Source of the DNA: Vreelandella profundi | Lineage (GTDB): Bacteria > Pseudomonadota > Gammaproteobacteria > Pseudomonadales > Halomonadaceae | Assembly: GCF_019722725.1 (NCBI RefSeq) | Contig: NZ_CP077941.1 | Coordinates: forward strand, 1,612,001-1,676,000 | DNA: 64,000 nt | Reading direction: 5' to 3' | Shown here: piece after piece, positions 15,220 to 24,497 of the stretch | How the letters are laid out: each line of letters opens with the position of its first letter | Position numbering within the stretch: position 1 is the stretch's first letter | The notes under the pieces: generated by a model | Database searches by the model: none | Told to the model about the DNA's origin: nothing | The model's input: only the letters and a program-made list of their open reading frames with translations | Translations under genes and position numbers: made by a program

Positions 15220-16602
15220 TTACTTCAACACATAGCAGGGCGTATAGGGCTGCCCGTCAAGTTTCATACGACCCTGAGCGACAAAGGAGGTCAATAGCTC
15301 ATCAAGGCGTTGCATCAACTCAGGTTCAGCTGTCAGCTCGAAGGGGCCGTGGGCTTTAATTGCACGAATACCGGGTTCTTTTACGTTGCCAGCCACAATC
15401 CCTGAAAAAGCGCGGCGCAGATTGGCTGCCAGCTCGTGAGTAGGCTGTTGGCGATGCAGTGCTAGGGCGCGCATTGCTTCATGGGTAGGTTCGAAGGGCG
15501 CTTGAAAGTCACGTGCAATCGTCAGGCGCCAGTTGTAGTAGAAAGCGTCATGATGCGCGCGCCGGAATTCAGCAATTTCATCGATACCTTGGCGCATGCT
15601 GCGCGCAACGGCGACCGGATCCCCGGTAATAATGGTGTAGTAGCGACGGATATCCTCGCCGAGGGTGTAGACTAAAAACTCGTCTATTTTTTGGAAGTAG
15701 GCCGCGGAATCAGCAGGGCCGCTAAAAATTAACGGGAAAGGAATATCTTTGTTGCTGGGATGCAGCAGAATGCCCAGTAAATAGAGAATTTCCTCTGCGG
15801 TGCCCACGCCCCCAGGGAAAACGATGATGCCATGCCCCAGGCGCACAAAGGCCTCTAAGCGTTTTTCAATATCCGGCATTACGACTAATTCATTGACGAT
15901 AGGATTAGGCGCTTCGGCCGCGATAATGCCGGGCTCTGAAATGCCTAAATAACGTCCTTCTTTACGCCGCTGTTTCGCATGTGCAACGTTCGCGCCTTTC
16001 ATCGGCCCTTTCATGGCGCCAGGCCCGCAGCCGGTGCAAATATCTAAGTCGCGTAGGCCCAGATGGTAGCCAACATCTTTTGTGTATTCGTATTCTTCGC
16101 GCGAAATGGAGTGGCCGCCCCAGCAGACGACTAAACTTGGGTCGCGGCCGGGCTTTAACGTGCCTGCTTTGCGTAAAATATGAAAAACCGCGTTAGTGGT
16201 GCCTTCGCCAGTGCTCAGGTCGAAGCGGTTATGGTGCTGAATCTCATTATAGACGTACACAATGTCGCGAATAATCGACGACAGATGTTCGCGAATACCG
16301 CGAATCATACGGCCGTCGACAAAGGCTTCTGCTGGCGCATTAGTCAGCTTTAGGCGAATGCCGCGATCTTGTTGCAATACCTCAATATCGAAATCTTTGT
16401 AGGCTTCTAAAATAGCCAAGCTATCGTCGGTAGGATTGCCGCAATTCAGCACTGCCAGCGCACAGCGTCTGAGCAGATCATGCAGACCGTTTTGAGACGT
16501 GCTATGCAGTCGGTTTACTTCATGTTGAGAAAGTACTTCGAGGCTTCCCTCAGGGGAAATGATGCTCGAAAGGGTGGCGCGAGGTTGAACGTTTGCGGTC
16601 AT
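15220..16602 (-). CDS. ppnN: Pyrimidine/purine nucleotide 5'-monophosphate nucleosidase, LOG family
   Basis: The 460-residue protein aligns with E. coli PpnN (YgdH, 454 aa), which hydrolyses nucleotide monophosphates to base and ribose 5-phosphate and is activated by (p)ppGpp. Residues near the start (ISPEGSLEVLSQHEVNRL, CALAVLNCGNPTDDS, EAFVDGRMIRGI) match the N-terminal regulatory domain. The LOG catalytic signature FPGGVGTAEEILYLLG lies near 320. The frame is open for 67 codons upstream, but the homologous protein starts near ATG 16602. Its Shine-Dalgarno is weak. Confidence 0.92.
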   Translation of the reverse strand: MTANVQPRATLSSIISPEGSLEVLSQHEVNRLHSTSQNGLHDLLRRCALAVLNCGNPTDDSLAILEAYKDFDIEVLQQDRGIRLKLTNAPAEAFVDGRMIRGIREHLSSIIRDIVYVYNEIQHHNRFDLSTGEGTTNAVFHILRKAGTLKPGRDPSLVVCWGGHSISREEYEYTKDVGYHLGLRDLDICTGCGPGAMKGPMKGANVAHAKQRRKEGRYLGISEPGIIAAEAPNPIVNELVVMPDIEKRLEAFVRLGHGIIVFPGGVGTAEEILYLLGILLHPSNKDIPFPLIFSGPADSAAYFQKIDEFLVYTLGEDIRRYYTIITGDPVAVARSMRQGIDEIAEFRRAHHDAFYYNWRLTIARDFQAPFEPTHEAMRALALHRQQPTHELAANLRRAFSGIVAGNVKEPGIRAIKAHGPFELTAEPELMQRLDELLTSFVAQGRMKLDGQPYTPCYVLK

Positions 16603-16858
16603 TAGTGGGGCTGTCCATGATCGTTTGATAACTACTCTACGCATACTATCACGCTCAAGCAGCGGGGACAGCGCAGCGGTAGCGCATTGCAGCTGTGCTA
16701 TTATAAGCGATGTAAAGTGATGGCGACTAAAGAGCCTCTTGCTTAGTAAGGCTGTTTCGTAGAGGCCGTTTTTTAAGACTATTTTTAAACAACGCCTTGT
16801 CAAAATTGCCTCAAAAGACTGTTACCAAAGACTGTTCCCAAGGCCATGGCGATTAACT

Positions 16859-17785
16859 ATGTTTAATGCCCAGTATTTTCGTACCTTTATTACGCTTGTA
16901 GAAACAGGGAGTTTTACACGCACCGCGCACCGCCTAGAAATGACGCAGCCTGGCGTAAGCCAGCATGTTCGCAAGTTGGAACGATACTTAAATAAAGAGC
17001 TGCTGGAACGTAAGGGGCGTAGCTTTACGCTTACCGAGACGGGGCGCAGAGCCTACGACTACGCCTTGAAGCTGTTTGCCGAGCACGAGCAGTTTCGTCA
17101 TGGTTTGGACGACGACTCATTAGACAGTGGCGATTGCCGGATAGCATCCCCTGGAAGTGTCGGCCTGATGTTTTACCCGTTTATCTTAGGGCAGCAGCAA
17201 ATGCATCCTAACTTAACGGTCAATTACAGCTTTGCCTTTAACCATGAAATTGTGAACGACCTTCTTGACGGGCGTTACGACATAGGGATTGTGACGGAGG
17301 CGATGAGCCATTCTGAGCTTGATTGCTCGCTTTGGCACCAGGAACCGCTGTGCTTAGTCGTCCCTGCTGATTTCGCCGGCAGTACCTTGTCAGATTTAAT
17401 GGGCATCGGTTTTCTGAATTATTACGATGGCATTAATCATGCTAACGCGCTGCTGCGCGCGAATTACCCGGATGAGTTTCGTTCAATGACGCATTTCCGG
17501 CATCAGGGTTTTACTAATGAAGTGAGTATGGTGTTAGACGCGGTCGCGAGGGGGCTGGGGTTTACGGTGGTATCGCGACTGGTGTTAGAAACCTCGCCCT
17601 GGCAGCGTCAGGTTAAAGAGCTTAATTTGCCAAATGCAGTCAATGAAGTGCTGTATCTATTACGTCGGCGTGACTCCGTTTTGCCAAAGCGCTACGAGAA
17701 GCTGCTGAACGGATTTCATGCTCAGCGCCTGCAAGAAAAAACGCCTCTGCTGCCGTTGAATATATCGGCAGCAGAGGCGTTGTGA
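16859..17785 (+). CDS. LysR-family transcriptional regulator
   Basis: The 308-residue protein has an N-terminal winged helix-turn-helix (FRTFITLVETGSFTRTAHRLEMTQPGVSQHVRKLE, residues about 8-42) and a periplasmic-binding-type effector domain from about 90. The target is unknown. It is convergent with gcvP, and their ends are only 10 nt apart; the gcvP terminator lies inside this gene's last codons. Convergent placement argues against simple divergent control of gcv. Confidence 0.93.
   Translation: MFNAQYFRTFITLVETGSFTRTAHRLEMTQPGVSQHVRKLERYLNKELLERKGRSFTLTETGRRAYDYALKLFAEHEQFRHGLDDDSLDSGDCRIASPGSVGLMFYPFILGQQQMHPNLTVNYSFAFNHEIVNDLLDGRYDIGIVTEAMSHSELDCSLWHQEPLCLVVPADFAGSTLSDLMGIGFLNYYDGINHANALLRANYPDEFRSMTHFRHQGFTNEVSMVLDAVARGLGFTVVSRLVLETSPWQRQVKELNLPNAVNEVLYLLRRRDSVLPKRYEKLLNGFHAQRLQEKTPLLPLNISAAEAL
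17735..17781 (-). terminator. gcvP intrinsic terminator embedded in the 3' end of the LysR gene
   Basis: A perfect 16-bp stem pairs 17740-17755 with 17766-17781 around a 10-nt loop. On the minus strand it is followed by six U residues (the A run at 17736-17741), so it serves the gcvP transcript. On the plus strand there is no T run. It encodes the last LysR residues before the stop. Confidence 0.85.
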
Positions 17786-17795
17786 TTAATCGACG

Positions 17796-20693
17796 TTAGG
17801 AGTCGCGGTATTCGTCGATGCTAGGGCAAGAGCAAATCAATTGACGATCGCCAAAGACATTGTCGACGCGGTTAACGGCGGGCCAATATTTAGCCGCCTG
17901 TACAGCAGGCGTTGGGAACGCCGCAAGCTGGCGGTCATAGGGCCGCTGCCAGTCGTTATCCATAAGGTCCGCCTGAGTATGCGGTGCATTCACGAGCGGG
18001 TTGTTATCCAGCGGCCACTCGCCACGCTCGACACGCGCAATCTCTTCCCGAATAGCAATCATCGCATCGCAGAAACGGTCGATTTCATACAACGATTCTG
18101 ACTCTGTTGGCTCAATCATCAGCGTGCCAGGCACCGGGAAGGACATGGTCGGCGCGTGGAAACCATAGTCCATTAAGCGCTTGGCGATATCTTCTTCGCT
18201 AATACCCGAGGCGGCTTTAAGCGGGCGAATATCAATGATGCATTCGTGTGCCACCGTGCCATTTTTTCCGCGATAAAGAATAGGAAAAGATGTTTCTAAG
18301 CGCTTGGCAATGTAGTTGGCGTTGAGGATGGCAAGCTCGGTGGCTTCACGCAGCCCGCGAGCGCCCATCATCTTAATGTAAGCCCAGGAAATGGGTAGAA
18401 TAGACGCGCTGCCGAAGGCGGCCGCGGAGACGGCGCCGCTATCAGCATTAACGCCGCTGATGGGCGTTACAACGTGATTAGAGACATAGGGCGCAAGGTG
18501 CGCTTTAACGCCAATAGGCCCCATGCCCGGGCCGCCGCCGCCGTGAGGAATACAGAAGGTTTTATGCAGGTTGAGGTGGGAAACATCGCCACCAAAATCA
18601 CCGGGTCGCGTTAAACCTACTTGGGCATTCATGTTGGCGCCATCGATATAAACCTGGCCACCGTTGTCATGAACAACGTCGCAGGCTTCCCGCACGCTGG
18701 TTTCAAACACGCCGTGGGTAGAAGGGTAGGTCAACATAATGGCAGAAAGCTGGTCGCGGTGCTGCTCGGCTTTAGCGCGCAGGTCCGCCATATCAATGTT
18801 GCCGTTTTGGTCGCATTCGACCACCACTACCTTCATTTGCACCATGGCCGCTGAGGCAGGGTTGGTGCCGTGGGCAGAGCTAGGAATTAAGCAGACATCG
18901 CGATGGCTTTCACCCTGAGCGGCCTGGTAACGACGAATGGCTACTAATCCGGCATATTCGCCCTGTGCACCGGAGTTTGGCTGCATCGAAAGATGATCGT
19001 AACCGGTCACTTCGACCAGAAATGCCGAGAGTTCGTCAATCATCTGGTGGTAGCCCGCGACTTGATCGCGAGGCGCAAACGGATGCAGGTGCGCAAACGA
19101 TGGCCAGGAGACGGGAATCATTTCGCTGGTGGCGTTAAGCTTCATGGTGCAAGAGCCGAGCGGGATCATCGCATGTGCAAGCGAAAGATCCTTATTCTCA
19201 AGACGCTTTAAGTAGCGCAGCATTTCCGTTTCACTGCGGTAGCGACTAAACGTCGGGTGACTCAAAAAGTCGCTTTCACGCTGGCAGCTAGAGGGAATGC
19301 CCGATGCGCCGCTTGAAATGACCTGCTCGTCCAGCACCGCGACAGACAGGCCGTGTTCATCGCCAAGTAAAACGTCAAACAGCGTCGCGATGTCGTGGGC
19401 CGTGGTGGTTTCATCCAGGCTGATGCTCACATCGCCATTGGCAAAGTAATGTAGATTAATGTCGTGGGTCATGGCGCGGCCATGAATCTTGCCTGCGTCC
19501 ACACCGGTTAAGCACAGCGTATCAAACCAGCTGTCATGGGCGAGCGATAAACCGGCCTGCTTGAGACCTTCGGCAAGTAACGTTGCCAAGCGATGAACGC
19601 GACCAGCAATCTTACGTAAGCCTTCAGCGCCGTGATAGGTGGCGTAGAAACCTGCGATATTAGCCAGTAGCGCCTGTGCAGTACAAATGTTAGACGTCGC
19701 TTTTTCACGACGAATATGCTGCTCGCGCGTTTGCATGGCCATGCGTAGCGCCGTATTGCCACGGCTATCTTTAGACACCCCGATAATGCGCCCAGGAATG
19801 GAGCGTTTAAGTTTGTCGGAGGTGGCGAAGAACGCCGCATGCGGGCCGCCAAAGCCCATCGGTACGCCAAAGCGCTGCGAGTTACCAACGACAATGTCAG
19901 CACCTAGCTGGCCTGGCTCTTTCAGCACTACAAGGCTCAATAGATCTGTGGCAACGCAGGTCATAATGTTGCGTTCAGCGGCTTTAGCTATCAGCGGCGC
20001 AAGATCACGCACCTGGCCACTTGCTGAGGGGTACTGAACCAATGCGCCAAACACATCATGCTGGGCTAGGTCTTCAGCAGCACCAACAATCAGTTCAAAG
20101 CCAAAAAACTCGGCGCGTGTTTTGACGACATCCAGCGTTTGTGGAAAAACGTCGTCGGCCACGAAAAAGGCGTTGGACTTGCTTTTCTTGTTACCACGTT
20201 TGCACAGCGCCATGGCTTCGGCAGCGGCGGTTGCTTCGTCAAGTAGCGAAGCATTGGCAAGCTCCATGCCGGTTAAGTCCATCACCACTTGCTGGAAATT
20301 TAGCAAGCCTTCAAGACGGCCCTGGGAGATCTCTGGCTGATAGGGCGTGTAAGCCGTATACCAGCCTGGATTTTCTAATACGTTGCGCTGGATAACCGCG
20401 GGCATATGAGTGCCGTAGTAGCCTTGGCCAATATAGCTTTTAACCACGCGATTTTGCCGTGCAAGCTGGGCTAAGTAATCGAGTGCTTCTGCTTCGCTGC
20501 GCGGTTCGTCAAGCGCTAGCTCGCGCCCAAGGCGAATATCACTTGGCACGGTTTGCCCAATTAAGTCGTCCATGTCCTTCATGTTGAGCGCTTTTAGCAT
20601 GCTAGATACGTCGTCGGCGTTGGGGCCGTTATGACGTTTAATAAAAGCATCGTGGTCGGCCAGCTCGGCCAGGCGGCGTGTTTCAAAAGACAT
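17796..20693 (-). CDS. gcvP: Glycine dehydrogenase (decarboxylating), P-protein
   Basis: The 965-residue PLP enzyme decarboxylates glycine and passes the aminomethyl group to the lipoyl arm of GcvH. It is the fused single-chain form. The PLP-lysine region [18 protein letters not shown] is clear, as are the N-half motif [18 protein letters not shown] and the C-half [20 protein letters not shown] 20693 gives the usual N-terminus; Shine-Dalgarno is weak, so coupling to upstream gcvH transcription is plausible. It lies 84 nt after gcvH on the same strand. Confidence 0.97.
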   Translation of the reverse strand: MSFETRRLAELADHDAFIKRHNGPNADDVSSMLKALNMKDMDDLIGQTVPSDIRLGRELALDEPRSEAEALDYLAQLARQNRVVKSYIGQGYYGTHMPAVIQRNVLENPGWYTAYTPYQPEISQGRLEGLLNFQQVVMDLTGMELANASLLDEATAAAEAMALCKRGNKKSKSNAFFVADDVFPQTLDVVKTRAEFFGFELIVGAAEDLAQHDVFGALVQYPSASGQVRDLAPLIAKAAERNIMTCVATDLLSLVVLKEPGQLGADIVVGNSQRFGVPMGFGGPHAAFFATSDKLKRSIPGRIIGVSKDSRGNTALRMAMQTREQHIRREKATSNICTAQALLANIAGFYATYHGAEGLRKIAGRVHRLATLLAEGLKQAGLSLAHDSWFDTLCLTGVDAGKIHGRAMTHDINLHYFANGDVSISLDETTTAHDIATLFDVLLGDEHGLSVAVLDEQVISSGASGIPSSCQRESDFLSHPTFSRYRSETEMLRYLKRLENKDLSLAHAMIPLGSCTMKLNATSEMIPVSWPSFAHLHPFAPRDQVAGYHQMIDELSAFLVEVTGYDHLSMQPNSGAQGEYAGLVAIRRYQAAQGESHRDVCLIPSSAHGTNPASAAMVQMKVVVVECDQNGNIDMADLRAKAEQHRDQLSAIMLTYPSTHGVFETSVREACDVVHDNGGQVYIDGANMNAQVGLTRPGDFGGDVSHLNLHKTFCIPHGGGGPGMGPIGVKAHLAPYVSNHVVTPISGVNADSGAVSAAAFGSASILPISWAYIKMMGARGLREATELAILNANYIAKRLETSFPILYRGKNGTVAHECIIDIRPLKAASGISEEDIAKRLMDYGFHAPTMSFPVPGTLMIEPTESESLYEIDRFCDAMIAIREEIARVERGEWPLDNNPLVNAPHTQADLMDNDWQRPYDRQLAAFPTPAVQAAKYWPAVNRVDNVFGDRQLICSCPSIDEYRDS

Positions 20694-20745
20694 GAGGTAG
20701 ATTCCGGACGTTAAGAGAGAACCGTGCAGCGGCAAAAAGCGAAGA

Positions 20746-20765
20746 GCCTGCCAGAGAAGGCAGGC
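20746..20765 (-). terminator. Hairpin between gcvH and gcvP (possible attenuator)
   Basis: GCCTGCC pairs with GGCAGGC around a 6-nt loop between the two genes. On the minus strand the downstream sequence reads TCTTCGCTTTTTG, an imperfect U tract. It could partly terminate and make GcvH in excess over GcvP, or stabilise the gcvH 3' end. Confidence 0.45.
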
Positions 20766-20777
20766 CCTACTAGCGTA

Positions 20778-21167
20778 TTAGTCGTCAGCGCCGAGCGTTG
20801 CTTGATAGGCATCTGCGTCTAGCAGATCTTCCAGAGCAGCGCCTTCGAGGCGTACTTTCATGATCCAGCCGCCGTCATAAGGGGAGTCATTGACTGTTTC
20901 AGGCGAGTCTTCAAGCGCGTCATTGACTTCGATGACTTCACCATTCACGGGTGAGTAAAGATCAGACGCCGCTTTGACCGACTCAATGACACCGAACTCC
21001 TGACCTTTCGTAAGCGCTGCGCCTACTTCGGGTAATTCAACAAAAACCACATCGCCTAACGCCTGCTGAGCGTGATCGGTAATGCCTACTGTGACGGTGC
21101 CGTCTTGGTGGTCAAACACCCACTCGTGGCTTGCAGCATAACGAAGATTAGCGGGAAGATTGCTCAT
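20778..21167 (-). CDS. gcvH: Glycine cleavage system H protein
   Basis: The 129-residue lipoyl carrier shuttles the aminomethyl group between GcvP, GcvT and lipoamide dehydrogenase. The lipoylation site lies in [15 protein letters not shown] (Lys near 65), and the N-terminus YAASHEWV is typical. ATG 21167 has AGGAAA upstream at good spacing; 12 upstream in-frame codons lack support. It is the promoter-proximal gene of gcvH-gcvP. Confidence 0.97.
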   Translation of the reverse strand: MSNLPANLRYAASHEWVFDHQDGTVTVGITDHAQQALGDVVFVELPEVGAALTKGQEFGVIESVKAASDLYSPVNGEVIEVNDALEDSPETVNDSPYDGGWIMKVRLEGAALEDLLDADAYQATLGADD

Positions 21168-21269
21168 GATAATTTCCTGTATGAAGCGGTTTTCTGTGTC
21201 CAAGCATACTAGCGCTTGTCGCTCGCCTTGGCGACTGTCAGCGGGTAGCCAGCAAACGAATAATAATGC

Positions 21270-21297
21270 ATGTTAACGTGTTTCCAATCGGAAACAA
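21270..21297 (-). promoter_or_regulatory. Putative gcvH promoter with an embedded operator-like dyad
   Basis: On the minus strand TTGTTT and TAACAT are separated by 16 nt. The spacer holds a perfect 7-bp-arm dyad, TGTTTCC-4 nt-GGAAACA (21279-21296 on the plus strand). A protein bound there would block or shape the promoter. This is a motif-based prediction. Confidence 0.4.
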
Positions 21298-21495
21298 GTT
21301 TCTTAATCACTCCTTTGTGGGCTTAATCAGAGCATGGTTTTGTTAGGATCTATGCGATGCGCACAATTATAAAAAAAGCAGCATACGCTATGAGCAAGCG
21401 ACATCACCCTATGAGCTGACTAAGTATATAGTGTAAAACATGCTTGATAACTCCGTGACAGTGTCATGTTTGATAGCCAAAATAGTTTGCAAGAA

Positions 21496-21545
21496 CAGTT
21501 CTTAGAACCAGTTCTTAGAAACTGATCTTAGAAACAGTTCTTGGG
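21496..21545. repeat. 13-bp tandem repeat array upstream of the AGCS symporter gene
   Basis: Four consecutive 13-nt units: CAGTTCTTAGAAC, CAGTTCTTAGAAA, CTGATCTTAGAAA and a last partial CAGTTCTTGGG. Each contains a near-palindromic TTCTTAGAA core. The array ends about 65 nt before the GTG start, a position suited to an operator or to slipped-strand variation. Confidence 0.75.
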
Positions 21546-21609
21546 ATCGGCAGTCCGCCTGTCATGAATAGCCAATAAATGCAAAAAATCCAAGGGTGAG
21601 GAGAAGCGT

Positions 21610-23016
21610 GTGGAAATGTTAACGAACCTGTTAGGAGCCATTAATGGCGTGGTCTGGGGGCCACTCATGCTGGTTCTGCTGCTGGGCGTGGGTATATACC
21701 TGCAGCTTGGCTTGAAACTGATGCCGATCAGAAAACTCGGCATGGGTTTCAAGCTAATGTGGGCTGGTCGTGAGTCCAAGGCAAGCGCTGATAAAGCCGC
21801 GTCGAAAGGCAGCGATGAAGGGGAAATATCGCCTTTTGATGCCTTGATGACAGCGCTTTCGGCCACCATCGGAACCGGTAATATTGCCGGTGTGGCTACC
21901 GCTATTGCGCTAGGTGGACCCGGCGCGGTTTTTTGGATGTGGATTACGGCGTTAGTGGGTATGGCGACCAAGTTTGCTGAAGCAGTCTTGGCCGTTCGCT
22001 ATCGTGAAACCGATAGCACGGGTTTCCACGTCGGCGGGCCGATGTTTTATATCAAAAATGGCCTAGGTAAAAAGTGGCTATGGTTAGGTGGCGTATTTGC
22101 TTTTTTTGGCGCTGTGGCGGCTTTTGGAATAGGTAATACTGTCCAGTCCAACTCCGTGGCCGATGCTATGGACATCACCTTCGGCGTACCTCACTGGCTG
22201 ACGGGCATCGTCATTATGGTATTGGCAGGTGCAGTGATTCTGGGTGGTATCAAACGTATTGCTAAAGTCGCCGGTAAGCTAGTGCCTATTATGGGGATTG
22301 CCTACGTGGTGGCTGGCCTGCTGGTGTTGATCATCAACGCTGGTCAGATTGGCGAAGCGTTTGGCCTTATCTTTTACTATGCATTTAACCCTATGGCGGC
22401 GGCCGGTGGCTTTGCCGGCGCTGCTGTCATGGCAGCCATTCGCTTTGGTGTAGCCCGAGGCATCTTCTCTAATGAAGCAGGCCTGGGTAGTGCACCTATT
22501 GCACACGCAGCGGCAAAAACTAAAAACCCGGTACGCCAAGGGTTGATTGCCATGCTGGGAACCTTTATCGATACGATTGTCGTGTGCACGATTACCGCGT
22601 TGGTGATTTTGACCTCTACCGTATGGATGGAGGGAGAGGCTGGCGCATCGCTGACCGCACTCTCCTTTGATGCAGCGCTACCCGGATATGGTAATCAGAT
22701 CGTAGCGGTGGCATTGGCTATCTTTGCCTTTACCACCATCCTCGGCTGGTCATTCTACGGAGAGAAGTGTTGTCAATTCCTATTCGGAACCGGCTCTATC
22801 ATGATCTATCGGGTGCTGTTTGTATTAGCAATACCGCTAGGGGCTATTGCGCAGTTGACCTTCATCTGGCTAATGGCTGATACCTTTAATGCAATGATGG
22901 CGATCCCCAACTTGATTGCTCTAGCACTACTTTCACCAGTAGTCTTTAAACTGACCAAGGACTATTTTGACGGCAAAGACGTGTTGCCGGGTGAAGAGCT
23001 AGACCACGATCAATAA
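21610..23016 (+). CDS. AGCS-family sodium:alanine/glycine symporter
   Basis: The 468-residue membrane protein imports small neutral amino acids with Na+. It has about ten or more hydrophobic helices; family motifs include ALSATIGTGNIAGVATAIALGGPGAVFWMW near residue 80 and IFSNEAGLGSAPIAHAAA near 285. The start is GTG, chosen because GAGGAG lies 6 nt upstream. It sits between gcvH and gcvT, so glycine is a likely substrate and its catabolism by the cleavage system the likely purpose. Substrate is inferred from context. Confidence 0.92.
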   Translation: MEMLTNLLGAINGVVWGPLMLVLLLGVGIYLQLGLKLMPIRKLGMGFKLMWAGRESKASADKAASKGSDEGEISPFDALMTALSATIGTGNIAGVATAIALGGPGAVFWMWITALVGMATKFAEAVLAVRYRETDSTGFHVGGPMFYIKNGLGKKWLWLGGVFAFFGAVAAFGIGNTVQSNSVADAMDITFGVPHWLTGIVIMVLAGAVILGGIKRIAKVAGKLVPIMGIAYVVAGLLVLIINAGQIGEAFGLIFYYAFNPMAAAGGFAGAAVMAAIRFGVARGIFSNEAGLGSAPIAHAAAKTKNPVRQGLIAMLGTFIDTIVVCTITALVILTSTVWMEGEAGASLTALSFDAALPGYGNQIVAVALAIFAFTTILGWSFYGEKCCQFLFGTGSIMIYRVLFVLAIPLGAIAQLTFIWLMADTFNAMMAIPNLIALALLSPVVFKLTKDYFDGKDVLPGEELDHDQ

Positions 23017-23089
23017 TGCGCTTAGCGCTTGATGCGCTGGCTAAAATAGGTTTATCGCATTAAGCGCATGGTGTCAGTCATAACAGAGG

Positions 23090-23126
23090 CGGGAAGACAC
23101 TGAGTCGGTGGCTTCCCGTTCTCTTT
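23090..23126 (+). terminator. Intrinsic terminator after the symporter gene
   Basis: CGGGAAG...CTTCCCG arms with an inner CAC/GTG form a hairpin followed by TTCTCTTTT. It would separate the symporter transcript from gcvT, whose ribosome-binding site is 20 nt further on. Confidence 0.72.
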
Positions 23127-23156
23127 TAAGTGATCCATTTAAGTGAGGAATGTCCC

Positions 23157-24269
23157 ATGACAACGTTAAAGCAAACGCCGCTTCACGCCTTACATTGTCG
23201 GCTAGGTGCAAAAATGGTGCCTTTTGCTGGTTATGATATGCCGGTGCAGTATCCGCTGGGTGTTAAAAAAGAGCATGAGCACACGCGCCATCAGTGTGGC
23301 CTGTTTGATGTTTCCCACATGGGGCAAATCCTGGTCTCAGGCGACAACGTAGCGCAGGCGCTTGAAACGCTGATACCCGCTGATCTGGTCGGACTGGAAA
23401 AAGGCGCTCAGCGCTATGGGATTTTCACCAGCGCTGAAGGCGGAATCATTGATGACTTGATGATTGTGAATGCCGGCGATCACTTCTATCTAGTCGTTAA
23501 CGCCGCCTGCAAAGACCAAGATTTGGCACATTTGCGGCTAAGTTTGTCCGCGACGCATACTATTGAGCCCTTAGAGCGCGGTTTGCTGGCGCTGCAAGGT
23601 CCACAGGCTCGTGATGTGATGCAGCGGCTTTGCCCCGAAGCCTGCGAGCTGGTGTTTATGCAGCACGGCCGCTTTACTATTGCAGGTCAGGAAGTGTGGG
23701 TTAGCCGTAGCGGCTACACTGGCGAGGATGGCTTTGAAATATCCGTCGCCGCCGATTTTTGTGAAGAATTCGCGGAGCGGCTGCTTGCTGAGCCTGAGGT
23801 AGAGGCCATTGGGCTAGGCGCGCGTGACTCGCTGCGGTTAGAGGCGGGGCTATGCCTTTATGGCCATGATATGTATATGCAAACCACGCCGGTAGAAGCT
23901 GGGCTCATTTGGGCGATTGGCAAGCCGCGTCGTCATGGCGGTGAGCGTCCGGGTGGGTTCCCAGGTGCTGACGTGATTCTTCATCAAGTGGATGCCAAAG
24001 ATCATACCCGCAAGCGCGTAGGGCTTTTGGCCGAAGGCCGGGCGCCGGTGCGTGAAGGCGCCGCATTGGTAGATGAGGCGGGCAATGAGGTCGGCGTGGT
24101 CACGTCGGGTGGTTTTGGTCCCAGTGTCGGCAAGCCGGTTGCTATGGGCTATGTGAACCGTGAGCAGGAAGCCCCGCAAAGCGTTGTGTATGCGGTAGTG
24201 CGCGGTAAACAGCTGCCGATGGTAGTGACGCCCATGCCCTTTGTAAAAGCGGGCTATTACCGAGGTTAA
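23157..24269 (+). CDS. gcvT: Aminomethyltransferase, glycine cleavage T protein
   Basis: The 370-residue enzyme moves the methylene from the GcvH aminomethyl arm to tetrahydrofolate, releasing ammonia. Family motifs include CGLFDVSHMGQI near residue 50, GIIDDLMI near 95, SRSGYTGEDGFEI near 185 and LGARDSLRLEAGLCLYGHDM near 220. The ATG at 23157 has GAGGAA 6 nt upstream. It is separated from gcvHP by the symporter and is on the opposite strand, unlike the usual gcvTHP operon. Confidence 0.96.
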   Translation: MTTLKQTPLHALHCRLGAKMVPFAGYDMPVQYPLGVKKEHEHTRHQCGLFDVSHMGQILVSGDNVAQALETLIPADLVGLEKGAQRYGIFTSAEGGIIDDLMIVNAGDHFYLVVNAACKDQDLAHLRLSLSATHTIEPLERGLLALQGPQARDVMQRLCPEACELVFMQHGRFTIAGQEVWVSRSGYTGEDGFEISVAADFCEEFAERLLAEPEVEAIGLGARDSLRLEAGLCLYGHDMYMQTTPVEAGLIWAIGKPRRHGGERPGGFPGADVILHQVDAKDHTRKRVGLLAEGRAPVREGAALVDEAGNEVGVVTSGGFGPSVGKPVAMGYVNREQEAPQSVVYAVVRGKQLPMVVTPMPFVKAGYYRG

Positions 24270-24295
24270 TAACAGCTACCGAGGCTAATAACAGC
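24258..24295. repeat. 19-bp tandem duplication spanning the gcvT stop codon
   Basis: TACCGAGGTTAATAACAGC (24258-24276) is followed directly by TACCGAGGCTAATAACAGC (24277-24295), differing at one base. The first copy includes the gcvT stop TAA. This looks like a small replication-slippage duplication. Confidence 0.9.
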
Positions 24296-24497
24296 ACGTC
24301 GCGCAGGGCGCTAGCATGTTTCTAGCGTCTTGCGTCGCGGTTTTAACGAGAATCTAGGCATAGCGACATTGAAATGTGCTCCTCGCCACTAGGGAGTGCG
24401 ACGAATGAGCGCGGGTGCGAATACAACTCAAATGCGTTGCTTCGCTGTTAACCGCTGTTAATATGGCGGTATCTATGATGCTTAGGAGTATCGGTTT

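Noticed and set aside
21168..21609. Glycine riboswitch between gcvH and the symporter, or before gcvT
   Set aside because: I could not find the conserved aptamer core motifs on either strand.
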